Assembly: GCF_018417595.1 (NCBI RefSeq)
Contig: NZ_CP070982.1
Span: forward strand, 638,501 to 702,500
Length of the DNA stretch: 64,000 nucleotides
Reading direction: 5' to 3'
From: Pseudomonas entomophila
GTDB lineage: Bacteria; Pseudomonadota; Gammaproteobacteria; Pseudomonadales; Pseudomonadaceae
Positions 17,359 through 26,883 of this stretch are shown here, piece by piece (position 1 is the first letter of the stretch; every line of letters begins with the position of its first letter). The position numbers and the translations under genes are program-made. Below the pieces are notes generated by a model that was given only the letters and a program-made list of their open reading frames with translations, did not search any database and was not told the DNA's origin.

Positions 17359-17871
17359 TCAGCGCTTTTTCGTCTGACTTCGCTCTTTTGACTCCCTCAA
17401 GGCCTTTAACTCCTTTAGGACAGCATTCTCCATACGTAGATATTCGAGTTCAGCCAGCAATTGCTCGCGAGGTTTGTCCGCATCATGGGCGTCGGTTGGC
17501 TTTACAGGCTTGATGTTCTTCGGCACGGCAGTCGGCTTTTTGGGTTGCTCAGGTGTGGGATGACCACTGTAGTACTGCTGCTCCCAAATGCCTATTCGCG
17601 AAGACTGGCCAAGGCCAAAATGCGCTGCAGTTTGGCGCATCGAGAGCCGATGCTCGCGCATGTGCCGCACTACTTGCTGCTTGAAGTCATCACTGTAACG
17701 AAGGCTCTTTGGCTTAGGCGCAACGCTGGAGTGCGCCTGGTGACTGGCGACCCATCGCCGCAGCAGACTGACATCGATACCAAAATGCTGCGCCACCTTC
17801 CTGAAGCCATTGAGGCCTTCAAGGTAGGTGGTGATGGCTGTGAGCTTGAAGCGCTCGGTGTATTTGCTCAT
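17359..17871 (-). CDS. IS3-family transposase OrfA (DNA-binding part)
   Basis: From the ATG at 17871 the product is 170 residues. It has two helix-turn-helix units (TAITTYLEGLNGFRKVAQHFGIDVSLLRRWV, and DDFKQQVVRHMREHRLSMRQTAAHFGL) and a C-terminal leucine-rich coiled coil (EQLLAELEYLRMENAVLKELKAL), as in the IS150 group. The last codons are ACG-AAA-AAG-CGC-TGA, and slipping back one base on the A-run joins the OrfB frame. Confidence 0.92.
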   Translation of the reverse strand: MSKYTERFKLTAITTYLEGLNGFRKVAQHFGIDVSLLRRWVASHQAHSSVAPKPKSLRYSDDFKQQVVRHMREHRLSMRQTAAHFGLGQSSRIGIWEQQYYSGHPTPEQPKKPTAVPKNIKPVKPTDAHDADKPREQLLAELEYLRMENAVLKELKALRESKERSQTKKR

Positions 17872-17926
17872 AACTCCCCCAAGGGTTGGATTGGTGTCCA
17901 ACTTCTTGGGGGCAGTCCAGGGACAG

Positions 17927-17949
17927 GTAGGAGCCAGCTTGCTGGCGAA
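17927..17949. repeat. Right half of the REP pair split by the IS element
   Basis: GTAGGAGCCAGCTTGCTGGC-GAA is the exact inverse complement of 16469-16491. Confidence 0.9.
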
Positions 17950-17955
17950 GGGAGC

Positions 17956-19476
<1,521 letters not shown>

Positions 19477-19523
19477 GGTGTGTCTCCTGGTCGTTGTGAT
19501 TGTTGCGGAGTTACCAAGCGTAG

Positions 19524-19539
19524 AGCAAAGGTCGGGCCA
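19524..19539 (-). promoter_or_regulatory. Sigma-54 (-24/-12) promoter of exaC
   Basis: On the minus strand the site reads TGGCCCGACCTTTGCT. GG and GC are 10 bases apart, with one mismatch to TGGCACG-N4-TTGCW. The start of transcription would fall about 36 bases before the exaC ATG. Confidence 0.82.
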
Positions 19540-19564
19540 GTGCCGTGGAGCCTTTGCAAATCAG

Positions 19565-19619
19565 TGACTTGAGTCAGTGTTCGGCGCGCGGCGATGAAGC
19601 GCTGTGCCAGGCATGGCAC
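19565..19619. promoter_or_regulatory. Candidate activator sites between exaC and eatR
   Basis: Two dyads lie upstream of the exaC -24/-12 site: TGACT-TG-AGTCA at 19565-19576 and GTGCCA-GGCA-TGGCAC at 19604-19619. Their position, about 30-90 bases upstream of the -24 element, suits enhancer sites for the EatR activator. Which of them, if either, is used is not shown by sequence. Confidence 0.4.
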
Positions 19620-19742
19620 GGGACGGGTGACACTTTGTACCGTTTTCGGCACGCCCATGACTCGGTGGTCAGTGCGGCATTGCAAAGCGTTCGCGCCTGG
19701 AGGATGCTGGCGGGACGATCGATCTGCGGAGAACAACAACAC

Positions 19743-21719
19743 ATGCAGAGCAATTCGTTCAGCCGCCATGCCCAGCAGGTGCTCACCATCGCCCGCGGGC
19801 AGGCCAGCGGGCCGGGCAGCGACCCGTCCATCGCCCGTTCCTGGCTGCGTTGCCTGGAGGATTACCACCTCGACCCCGCACGTGCCCAGGCGCCCGTGGT
19901 GCTCGAGCACGGCCGCCTGCTGGAGAGCCGCGAACGCCTGCACCAGGTGCTGCAGATCGCCAACAACGAAATGAACAGCCTGCACCAGCAACTGTCTGGT
20001 GCCGGCCACGCGGTGCTGCTCACCGATGCCCGTGGCGTCATCCTCAACTGCGTCACCACGCCCAGCGAGCGGCGCATCTTCGAGCGCGCCGGGCTGTGGC
20101 TCGGTGCCGACTGGAGCGAGGCCCGCGAGGGCACCAACGGCATCGGCACCTGCCTGGTCGAGCGTCAGGCCCTGACCATCCACCAGGACGAACACTTCCG
20201 TGGCCGGCACACGGGGCTGACCTGCTCGGCCAGCCCGGTGTTCGACCCCCATGGCGAGCTGCTGGCGGTGCTTGATGTTTCATCGGCGCGACCGGACGTG
20301 TCGCGGCAGAGCCAGTTCCACACCATGGCCCTGGTCAACCTCTCGGCGAAGATGATCGAGAGCTGCTATTTCCTGCGCCACTTCGAACAGCAATGGTTGC
20401 TGCGTTTCCACCTGCAGGCCGAGTCGGTCGGGCTGTTCAGCGAAGGCCTGCTGGCGTTCGATGGTGACGGGCGGATCTGCGCGGCCAACCAGAGCGCGCT
20501 GAACCTGTTGGGCACCATCCGTGGCGGCGTGCTGGGCAAACCGCTGGACACCTTCTTTGCGTGCAGCCACGACGAGCTGTTCAGCCGCGCTACGCCACAA
20601 GGCAGCACAGCCTGGCCGCTGCATACCCGTGATGGTCGGCAGGTGTTCGCCAGCCTGCGTGGTCAGGCGCGCACGCCGGTCTGGTCGGTGCCGGTGGCGT
20701 TGCCCAAGGCCAGCGAGCCCGGCATCTGCCTGCTCGACCCGGCCTTGCAGAACGATTTTCGCCGCGCCGTGCGTGTCTTCGAGCGCGACGTGCCGTTGCT
20801 GCTGCGCGGCGAGACCGGTTGCGGCAAGGAGGCCTTCGCCCAAGCGGTGCACCAGGCCAGCGCCCGCCGGCACAAACCGTTCGTGGCGATCAACTGCGCC
20901 TCGATTCCGGAAAGCCTGATCGAGAGCGAGCTGTTCGGCTATCGCGGCGGCAGTTTCACCGGCGCGCGCAAGGAAGGCATGCGCGGCAAGCTGTTGCAGG
21001 CCGACGGCGGCACCCTGTTGCTCGATGAGATCGGCGACATGCCGCTGGCCTTGCAGACCCGCCTGCTGCGGGTGCTTGAAGAGCGTCAGGTGGTCCCCAT
21101 TGGCGGCGAGCCACAGGCGGTGGATGTGCGGATCATCAGTGCCACCCACCGTGACCTGCTGGAGCGGGTGGAGCAGGGCGGTTTCCGCGAAGACCTTTAT
21201 TACCGCCTCAATGGCCTGGAGGTGGCGTTGCCGGCGCTGCGCGAGCGCAGCGACAAGGGGCAGTTGCTGGATTTCCTGCTGGAGCAGGAGGCCGAGGGCC
21301 AGGCCATCGGCCTCGAGTCCGGCGCCCGCCAGGCGCTGCTGGACTTCATCTGGCCGGGAAATGTGCGGCAACTGCGCAATGTGCTGCGTACGCTGGTGGC
21401 GCTGTGCGAAGGCACGCATATCGGTTTTTCGGATCTCCCTGCAATCGTCCGAAATGGCGCGCCCTCTGTAGGAGCGGCCTTGTGCCGCGAAAGGGCCGCA
21501 GAGCGGCCCCAGGATTCCGGCAGCGCTGCTGATTCCGCCGGGGCTGCTTTGCAGCCCATTCGCGGCACAAGGCCGCTCCTACACGCCGAGCGCGATGCAC
21601 TGCTCGCCATACTGGAGGCAAACCGCTGGCACCTGACCCACGTCGCCGAGCACCTGGGCATCAGCCGCAACACCCTCTATCGAAAACTGCGCAAACACGG
21701 CATCGCCCGGGCTGGTTGA
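19743..21719 (+). CDS. eatR: Sigma-54-dependent activator of ethanolamine catabolism
   Basis: From the ATG at 19743 the protein has 658 residues: an N-terminal GAF-type sensor region, a PAS-like segment (GLLAFDGDGRICAANQSALNLLG), an AAA+ domain with Walker A GETGCGKE near 356-363, the sigma-54 contact loop as GSFTGA near 403-408 and Walker B GGTLLLDEIGD, then a Fis-type HTH (HVAEHLGISRNTLYRKLRKHG). It is of the AcoR class; in P. aeruginosa the equivalent, EatR, activates eat, eutBC and exaC with RpoN. The neighbours and two -24/-12 promoters agree. A REP pair is inserted in frame in the linker (about residues 579-614). Confidence 0.9.
   Translation: MQSNSFSRHAQQVLTIARGQASGPGSDPSIARSWLRCLEDYHLDPARAQAPVVLEHGRLLESRERLHQVLQIANNEMNSLHQQLSGAGHAVLLTDARGVILNCVTTPSERRIFERAGLWLGADWSEAREGTNGIGTCLVERQALTIHQDEHFRGRHTGLTCSASPVFDPHGELLAVLDVSSARPDVSRQSQFHTMALVNLSAKMIESCYFLRHFEQQWLLRFHLQAESVGLFSEGLLAFDGDGRICAANQSALNLLGTIRGGVLGKPLDTFFACSHDELFSRATPQGSTAWPLHTRDGRQVFASLRGQARTPVWSVPVALPKASEPGICLLDPALQNDFRRAVRVFERDVPLLLRGETGCGKEAFAQAVHQASARRHKPFVAINCASIPESLIESELFGYRGGSFTGARKEGMRGKLLQADGGTLLLDEIGDMPLALQTRLLRVLEERQVVPIGGEPQAVDVRIISATHRDLLERVEQGGFREDLYYRLNGLEVALPALRERSDKGQLLDFLLEQEAEGQAIGLESGARQALLDFIWPGNVRQLRNVLRTLVALCEGTHIGFSDLPAIVRNGAPSVGAALCRERAAERPQDSGSAADSAGAALQPIRGTRPLLHAERDALLAILEANRWHLTHVAEHLGISRNTLYRKLRKHGIARAG
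21477..21583. repeat. REP inverted pair inside the eatR coding region
   Basis: TGTAGGAGCGGCCTTGTGCC-type arm at the left and its inverse ending at 21583 enclose a GC-rich middle (107 bp in all). It stays open in the eatR frame and is translated as VGAALCRERAAERP and onward to GTRPLL, a linker of low-complexity residues between AAA+ and HTH domains. Confidence 0.9.
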
Positions 21720-21785
21720 GCGAAACAGCGGGTGCGATTTCCCTCGCCGTGGGCTACCCTGCCTCGACGTTTTGCGAGGTCGATC

Positions 21786-23135
21786 ATGCACATTCACATT
21801 CTCGGTATTTGCGGCACTTTCATGGGTTCGCTGGCCGTGCTGGCCAAGGAACTTGGCCACCGCGTCACCGGCTCCGACGCCAATGTCTACCCCCCGATGA
21901 GCACCCAGCTCGAGGCCCAGGGCATCGAGCTCACCCAAGGCTACGACCCAGCCCAACTGGAGCCGGCACCGGACCTGGTGGTGATCGGCAACGCCATGTC
22001 GCGGGGCAACCCGGCGGTGGAATACGTGCTGAACAAGGGCCTGCCCTATGTGTCCGGCCCGCAGTGGCTGGCCGACCATGTGCTGCAGGGGCGCTGGGTG
22101 CTGGCGGTGGCCGGCACCCACGGCAAGACCACCACCAGCAGCATGCTGGCCTGGGTCCTGGAGCATGCCGGCATGAGCCCGGGCTTCCTGATCGGCGGCG
22201 TGCCGCAGAACTTCTCGGTGTCGGCGCGTCTGGGCGGCACGCCGTTCTTCGTGGTCGAGGCCGACGAATACGACAGCGCCTTCTTCGACAAGCGCTCGAA
22301 GTTCGTGCACTACCACCCGCGCACCGCGATCCTCAACAACCTCGAGTTCGATCACGCGGACATCTTCCCGGACCTGGCGGCCATCGAGCGGCAGTTCCAC
22401 CACCTGGTGCGGACCATCCCGAGCGAAGGCCTGGTGATCCACCCGACCACCGAGCAGGCGCTGGAGCGGGTGATCGGCATGGGCTGCTGGACCCCGGTGC
22501 AGACCACCGGTGCTGGTGGCCAGTGGCAGGCGCGCCTGCTCAGCCCCGACGGCTCGCGCTTCGAGGTGCTGTTCGAGGGCGAGGCGCAAGGCGTGGTGGA
22601 CTGGGCCCTGACTGGCCAGCACAACGTCGCCAACGCCCTGGCCACCCTGGCCGCCGCCCGCCATGTCGGCGTGGCTCCGGCCATGGGCATCGAGGGCCTG
22701 AGCGCGTTCAAGAGCGTCAAGCGGCGCATGGAGAAGGTCGCCGAAGTTCAAGGCGTGACCATCTACGATGACTTCGCCCATCACCCGACCGCCATCGCCA
22801 CCACCCTCGATGGCCTGCGCAAGCGCGTCGGCGAGGCGCCGGTGATCGCGGTGATCGAGCCGCGCTCCAACTCCATGAAGCTCGGCGCCCACCGCGACGG
22901 CCTGCCGGAAAGCGTCAACGATGCCGACCAGGTGATCTGGTACGCGCCGCCCAACCTGGGCTGGGACCTGGCCGGCACCGCCGCCCAGTGCAAGGTCCCC
23001 AGCGTGGTGGCCGACAGCCTCGAGGCGATCATCGACCGGGTCAAGGGCCAGGCCCGCCCAGGCACCCACGTGGTGATCATGAGCAACGGCGGCTTCGGCG
23101 GCCTGCACGGCAAGCTGGCCGAGGCCCTCAAGTGA
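21786..23135 (+). CDS. mpl: UDP-N-acetylmuramate:tripeptide ligase (murein recycling)
   Basis: The 449-residue Mur-ligase-type enzyme joins recycled L-Ala-gamma-D-Glu-meso-DAP to UDP-MurNAc. It has the N-terminal dinucleotide-like [11 protein letters not shown], the ATP loop [12 protein letters not shown] near residue 115, [15 protein letters not shown] and [14 protein letters not shown]. The ATG at 21786 is preceded by GAGG. The stop codon overlaps the GTG of ubiX, so the pair is coupled. Confidence 0.96.
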   Translation: MHIHILGICGTFMGSLAVLAKELGHRVTGSDANVYPPMSTQLEAQGIELTQGYDPAQLEPAPDLVVIGNAMSRGNPAVEYVLNKGLPYVSGPQWLADHVLQGRWVLAVAGTHGKTTTSSMLAWVLEHAGMSPGFLIGGVPQNFSVSARLGGTPFFVVEADEYDSAFFDKRSKFVHYHPRTAILNNLEFDHADIFPDLAAIERQFHHLVRTIPSEGLVIHPTTEQALERVIGMGCWTPVQTTGAGGQWQARLLSPDGSRFEVLFEGEAQGVVDWALTGQHNVANALATLAAARHVGVAPAMGIEGLSAFKSVKRRMEKVAEVQGVTIYDDFAHHPTAIATTLDGLRKRVGEAPVIAVIEPRSNSMKLGAHRDGLPESVNDADQVIWYAPPNLGWDLAGTAAQCKVPSVVADSLEAIIDRVKGQARPGTHVVIMSNGGFGGLHGKLAEALK

Positions 23136-23761
23136 GCGGGCCGGAGCGCATCACCCTGGCGATGACCGGGGCGTCGGGGGCGCAGTATGGCCTGCGCCTG
23201 CTCGACTGCCTGGTGCGTGAGGACCGTGAGGTGCACTTCCTCGTCTCCAAGGCCGCGCAGTTGGTAATGGCCACCGAAACCGACGTAGTGCTGCCGGCCA
23301 AGCCCCAGGCGATGCAGGCCTTCCTTACCGAATACACCGGGGCCGCCGACGGGCAGATCCGCGTGTACGGCAAGGAAGACTGGATGTCGCCGGTGGCTTC
23401 GGGCTCCGGCGCGCCGGCGGCAATGGTGGTGGTGCCATGTTCCACCGGCACGTTGTCGGCCATCGCCAGCGGTGCCTGCAACAACCTGATCGAGCGCGCC
23501 GCCGACGTGACGTTGAAGGAGCGTCGGCAGTTGATCCTGGTCCCGCGCGAGGCGCCATTGTCGACCATCCACCTGGAAAACATGCTCAAGCTGTCGCAGA
23601 TGGGCGCAGTGATCCTGCCGGCGGCGCCGGGCTTCTACCACCAGCCGCAAACCATCGACGACCTGGTCGACTTCGTCGTGGCGCGCATCCTCAACCTGCT
23701 GAACATTCCCCAGGACATGCTGCCGCGCTGGGGCGAGCACCACCACGGGGTCGACGATTGA
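23132..23761 (+). CDS. ubiX: Flavin prenyltransferase
   Basis: This 209-residue UbiX makes the prenylated FMN cofactor needed by the UbiD decarboxylase in ubiquinone synthesis. The family's [13 protein letters not shown] start, [15 protein letters not shown] and [16 protein letters not shown] are all present. The start is GTG 23132, overlapping the mpl stop by four bases; the protein would otherwise lack its first strand. Its own stop overlaps the TTG of the next small lipoprotein gene. Confidence 0.95.
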   Translation: MSGPERITLAMTGASGAQYGLRLLDCLVREDREVHFLVSKAAQLVMATETDVVLPAKPQAMQAFLTEYTGAADGQIRVYGKEDWMSPVASGSGAPAAMVVVPCSTGTLSAIASGACNNLIERAADVTLKERRQLILVPREAPLSTIHLENMLKLSQMGAVILPAAPGFYHQPQTIDDLVDFVVARILNLLNIPQDMLPRWGEHHHGVDD

Positions 23762-24045
23762 GGCGGGCGCTGCTGGGGTTGCTGGTGCTGATGCAATTGG
23801 CGGGCTGCGCCACGGTGCGCACCCTGGACGCCAACAAGCCCGGGGCGCCGGTGGTGTACGCCGGCACGCGGCTGGACCTGTACGTGATGAACGGCGGCTG
23901 TTGCCCCGAAGACCGCTTCGGGGCCGTGGCACCGGCCTATCCGGGGCTGGACCTGCCAGGCAGCGCTTTGCTGGACACGTTGTTGCTGCCCTTGTCCTTG
24001 CTGACGGCGGCGGGGGTGGGCTTCAACGCCACGGGCGGGCTTTGA
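23758..24045 (+). CDS. YceK/YidQ-type small lipoprotein
   Basis: Starting at the TTG 23758 that overlaps the ubiX stop, the product is 95 residues with a short signal peptide and lipobox LAGC. The rest ([38 protein letters not shown]) matches the YceK/YidQ outer-membrane lipoprotein family of unknown function. Third gene of a coupled mpl-ubiX unit, possibly only by position. The unusual TTG start is inferred from the four-base overlap and from the signal peptide that starts exactly there. Confidence 0.8.
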   Translation: MRRALLGLLVLMQLAGCATVRTLDANKPGAPVVYAGTRLDLYVMNGGCCPEDRFGAVAPAYPGLDLPGSALLDTLLLPLSLLTAAGVGFNATGGL

Positions 24046-24132
24046 CCCTCCGGGGGGCTGCACCTACGCTGATCTTCAAGTGCGCCGCATGCCTGCACGG
24101 GGCGGTGGCCTTCTGGATCACGGAGTGTCCGC

Positions 24133-25797
24133 ATGCGCCTGATGCTGTTGACGATGCTGGCGTTATCCTGGGGGGCCAGCGTTCGCGCCGAGCCCCTGCC
24201 CAGTTACCTCGATGCCAATGAAACCGAAAGCCGCCTGCCCACGGCGAACCTGCCGGTGGCTGCCTACCGTCCGGGGCAGCCCTTCGTCCAGGTGGTGGCG
24301 CCCGACACCCTGCGCCAGCAACCCTTGGCGATGGACACCCGGGTGCAGGTGCGCAAGGTGCGATTCGAGGGTGGTACCGTCTATGCGTTGAGCGAATTGC
24401 GCGATCACTACCAGCCCATCATCGGTCAGACGCTCAGCCTGGCCGAGCTGAGCGAACTGACTCAACGCCTCACCCGGCGTTACCGGCAGGATGGTTACCT
24501 GCTTTCCTACGCCTACCTTCCGCCACAGGACTTCGCCGATGGTCGAGTGCAAGTGGTCTTGGTCGAGGGCCATGTCCACGACTACCGGATCGAGGGTGAG
24601 ATCGGTCCGGCGCGCGCCTACCTGGTCAGGCTGCTGGAGCGCCTCAGGGCCGAACGCCCGCTGACCCGGCAGACCCTCGACCGCTATGTCAGCCTGATGG
24701 GGCGTACACCCGGTGTGACCTTGCAGGCCAGGGTCGAAGCCACTGGCGCCGACGATGGCGCCGCCCGGCTGGTCATCCAGGTAGCGCGAAGGCCCGTTGC
24801 CGGCAATGTGATCGTAAGCGACGGCAGCCGCGCTGACCCGCAGGCATTGCTCAGTGTTACCAGCAACGCCCAGACTCGCCATGCCGAGCAGGTGCGCGCC
24901 AGTGTGCTGGTGCCTCCCGGCGAGGACCAGGCGCATTACGCTCGCCTCGACTACAGCCAGTTCATCGATGACCAAGGGTTGCAGCTGCAACTCTCGGCTT
25001 CGCGCTACCGCAGCGAGCCAGGCACACGTGTGCGGCTGGACGAGGGCACCGACCTGCGTCAGCACCGTGACAGCGACCGCTATGCGATCGGTCTTGGCCA
25101 GCCGCTGATCGCTGCGCCCGACGAATGGCTGGAGGTGGTGGGGCGCTTCTACGTGGTCAAGGAACGGATCGACTATCAAGGGGCGGCGCAGCAAGCGGAC
25201 ACCGCGACCGACGTTCGTGCGTTGTCCTTCGAAGGTGACTGGCGCAAGGTCGAGGTTGGGCGCCTGCGCATCGTCAGTGCCGGGGTCTACCAGGGCATGG
25301 ACTACCTCGGGGCGCGTAGCAATGCCGGCTACGACCTGGACTTCCTGCGCCTGCGCGTGTCTGGCCTGCAGAGCGATGATTTCTCCGAGCACTGGCAGGG
25401 CGTGGCGTCGGCCGCTGCGTACTGGAGCGGTGACAATCTGCCCGACAGTGAGCGCGTGGTGTTCGGTGGCCAGGGGTTCGGTCGGGGTTACCCCCGTGAT
25501 CAGGCGAGCGGTGACAAGGGATGGGGAGTGGCCTACGAGGTCAACTACAGCTTCAGGCGCGGCGGCGAATGGTTGAAGGTGGTGCAGCCCTACGTCGTGG
25601 TCGATGCGGCCAGGACCTGGTTCAACGAGGTGGATGTGCATGAGGCGCAGCTTTCGTCTGTCGCGCTGGGGCTGCGTATGGGGTATGGGCGCGATTTCAA
25701 CATCGCTGTGGAGTTGGCCAAACCGCTGGCGGACATCGCCCTGGACAGCCTCGACCGTCGACCCAGGTTTACGCTGAGCTTCAGTTGCCCGCTATGA
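24133..25797 (+). CDS. TpsB-type outer-membrane secretion protein (ShlB/FhaC family)
   Basis: The 554-residue protein has a signal peptide (to about residue 20), a proline-containing helix, POTRA domains (VQVRKVRFEGGTVYALSELRDHYQPIIGQTLSLAEL and the second from VVLVEGHVHDYRIEGEI), then a beta-barrel ending in F-type strand FTLSFSCPL. Such pores secrete a large TpsA partner in two-partner secretion; the loop 6 tetrad reads GRGY where the family often has VRGY. No TpsA gene is adjacent, so the partner is elsewhere or lost. GGAG lies seven bases before the ATG. Confidence 0.88.
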   Translation: MRLMLLTMLALSWGASVRAEPLPSYLDANETESRLPTANLPVAAYRPGQPFVQVVAPDTLRQQPLAMDTRVQVRKVRFEGGTVYALSELRDHYQPIIGQTLSLAELSELTQRLTRRYRQDGYLLSYAYLPPQDFADGRVQVVLVEGHVHDYRIEGEIGPARAYLVRLLERLRAERPLTRQTLDRYVSLMGRTPGVTLQARVEATGADDGAARLVIQVARRPVAGNVIVSDGSRADPQALLSVTSNAQTRHAEQVRASVLVPPGEDQAHYARLDYSQFIDDQGLQLQLSASRYRSEPGTRVRLDEGTDLRQHRDSDRYAIGLGQPLIAAPDEWLEVVGRFYVVKERIDYQGAAQQADTATDVRALSFEGDWRKVEVGRLRIVSAGVYQGMDYLGARSNAGYDLDFLRLRVSGLQSDDFSEHWQGVASAAAYWSGDNLPDSERVVFGGQGFGRGYPRDQASGDKGWGVAYEVNYSFRRGGEWLKVVQPYVVVDAARTWFNEVDVHEAQLSSVALGLRMGYGRDFNIAVELAKPLADIALDSLDRRPRFTLSFSCPL

Positions 25798-25821
25798 GGG
25801 GACCGCACTGGTCCGCGGTCC

Positions 25822-25937
25822 CTGCAGGAGCGGCCTTTAGCCGCGAAAGGGTTGCGTAGCAGCCCCAGGAATTCGGCCTTGAGCAGGACCGCCGGGGCCG
25901 CTTTGCGGCCCTTTCGCGGCACAAGGCCGCTCCTACA
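25822..25937. repeat. REP inverted pair
   Basis: CTGCAGGAGCGGCCTTTAGC-type left arm and inverted GCACAAGGCCGCTCCTACAG right arm enclose a GC-rich loop between the TpsB gene and the convergent response-regulator gene. Confidence 0.9.
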
Positions 25938-25964
25938 GGGCATGGGTAAATCCTGAACACCTTG

Positions 25965-26372
25965 CTAATTCACCGCCTGCAACAGCGGCTTGGGAAACAG
26001 GTTCTCCAGGGTCTCCAGCAAGCGCGCGTGGTAGATCGGTTTGCGGAACAGGTCGAGCACCTGCAGGCGCAACAGGTCGCTGACGTCATCCATGTCGGCA
26101 TGCCCGGACATCACGATCACCGGCAGGTGCTGGCGGGCGGTGTGGTCGCGCAGGCGCTGGATCAGGCCGATGCCGCTTTCCTCCGGCATGCGCAGGTCGG
26201 TGATGACCAGCGCCACGTCCGGGTGACGGGTCAACTGTTGCAGGGCGGCCTTTACGGAGCTGGCGGTGTGGCAGGCGAAGCCTTCGTTTTCCAGTAGCTC
26301 GGCCAGTTCCAGCAGGGCCTGCTCGTCGTCGTCCACCAAGAGAATCTGCTGACGCAATGCAGAGGTCGGCAT
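25965..26372 (-). CDS. Receiver-only response regulator next to flp
   Basis: This 135-residue CheY-like protein consists of one receiver domain: acidic pocket D14-D16, phospho-acceptor D59 (VITDLRMP), SGHAD switch and the FRKP lysine. It has no output domain, so it must act by binding a partner or relaying phosphate. It follows flp by 41 bases on the same strand and has GGGAG before its ATG, so the two are probably co-transcribed. The kinase PprA of this locus is a plausible donor; this is inference. Confidence 0.9.
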   Translation of the reverse strand: MPTSALRQQILLVDDDEQALLELAELLENEGFACHTASSVKAALQQLTRHPDVALVITDLRMPEESGIGLIQRLRDHTARQHLPVIVMSGHADMDDVSDLLRLQVLDLFRKPIYHARLLETLENLFPKPLLQAVN

Positions 26373-26413
26373 GCTCGGCTCCCGGGCTGTCGGTCAGACG
26401 TCCTGGCCTGCGA

Positions 26414-26596
26414 TCACTGGGTGATGGCGGTCTTGATGCTGGTCATGATGGCGCTGACTTCGGTGCCGATGGGGGTGACGAAGCCCGCCAGCACCACCGC
26501 GACCATGGCGGCGATCACCGCGTACTCGATACCGGAGGCGCCATCCTTGCGCTGGAGGAAGTGCTTGCAGTGAAGAAGGATCAGTTGCAGCAGCAT
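26414..26596 (-). CDS. flp: Flp pilin
   Basis: The 60-residue prepilin has a short basic leader, a cleavage site G|ASGIEY with the conserved Glu+5 and Tyr+6, and a hydrophobic helix (AVIAAMVAVVLAGFV). It is the major subunit of the Tad-assembled type IVb pilus used in adhesion and biofilm formation. The start at 26596 is fixed by AAGGAGA six bases before it; the 18-residue upstream extension was rejected. It is divergent from rcpC. Confidence 0.93.
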   Translation of the reverse strand: MLLQLILLHCKHFLQRKDGASGIEYAVIAAMVAVVLAGFVTPIGTEVSAIMTSIKTAITQ

Positions 26597-26883
26597 GGCA
26601 TGTCTCCTTGCGCTCGTGTGGCGCCGGTCGCGGGGCTTGAAAAGTGACACCCCTTTGCCATCACAGAATCGTCAAGCCATGGCCGGCTGCAAATGTAACA
26701 AGGCATTAATACAAAAGTATTGGTCACAATCGGCGAGGCTAAGTTTCTGTTTTGTCAGTGCGTCAATTTCATGGCTCGAAAAACGCTAACCAGTTAATGG
26801 CGAATCGGCAGGGCTCGGCTACCGTGCAATAGCGAAATAGTTACTTTTTGCCAGCATCGATCACGGGCGCAGGGAGGGCGGGA

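Larger units (their letters stand above)
16496..17919 (-). mobile_element. IS3-family insertion sequence (IS150-like layout)
   Basis: The element is 1424 bp. Its ends are inverted: the left end TGGACTGCCCCCAAAAACTTGGACA starts at 16496, and its near-copy, inverted, ends at 17919 (two mismatches in the first 24). GGG at 16493-16495 and again at 17920-17922 is the probable 3-bp target duplication. It carries orfA and orfB in -1 overlapping arrangement and intact DDE residues, so it may still be active. I cannot assign a named IS. Its orientation is the same as eat. Confidence 0.93.
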
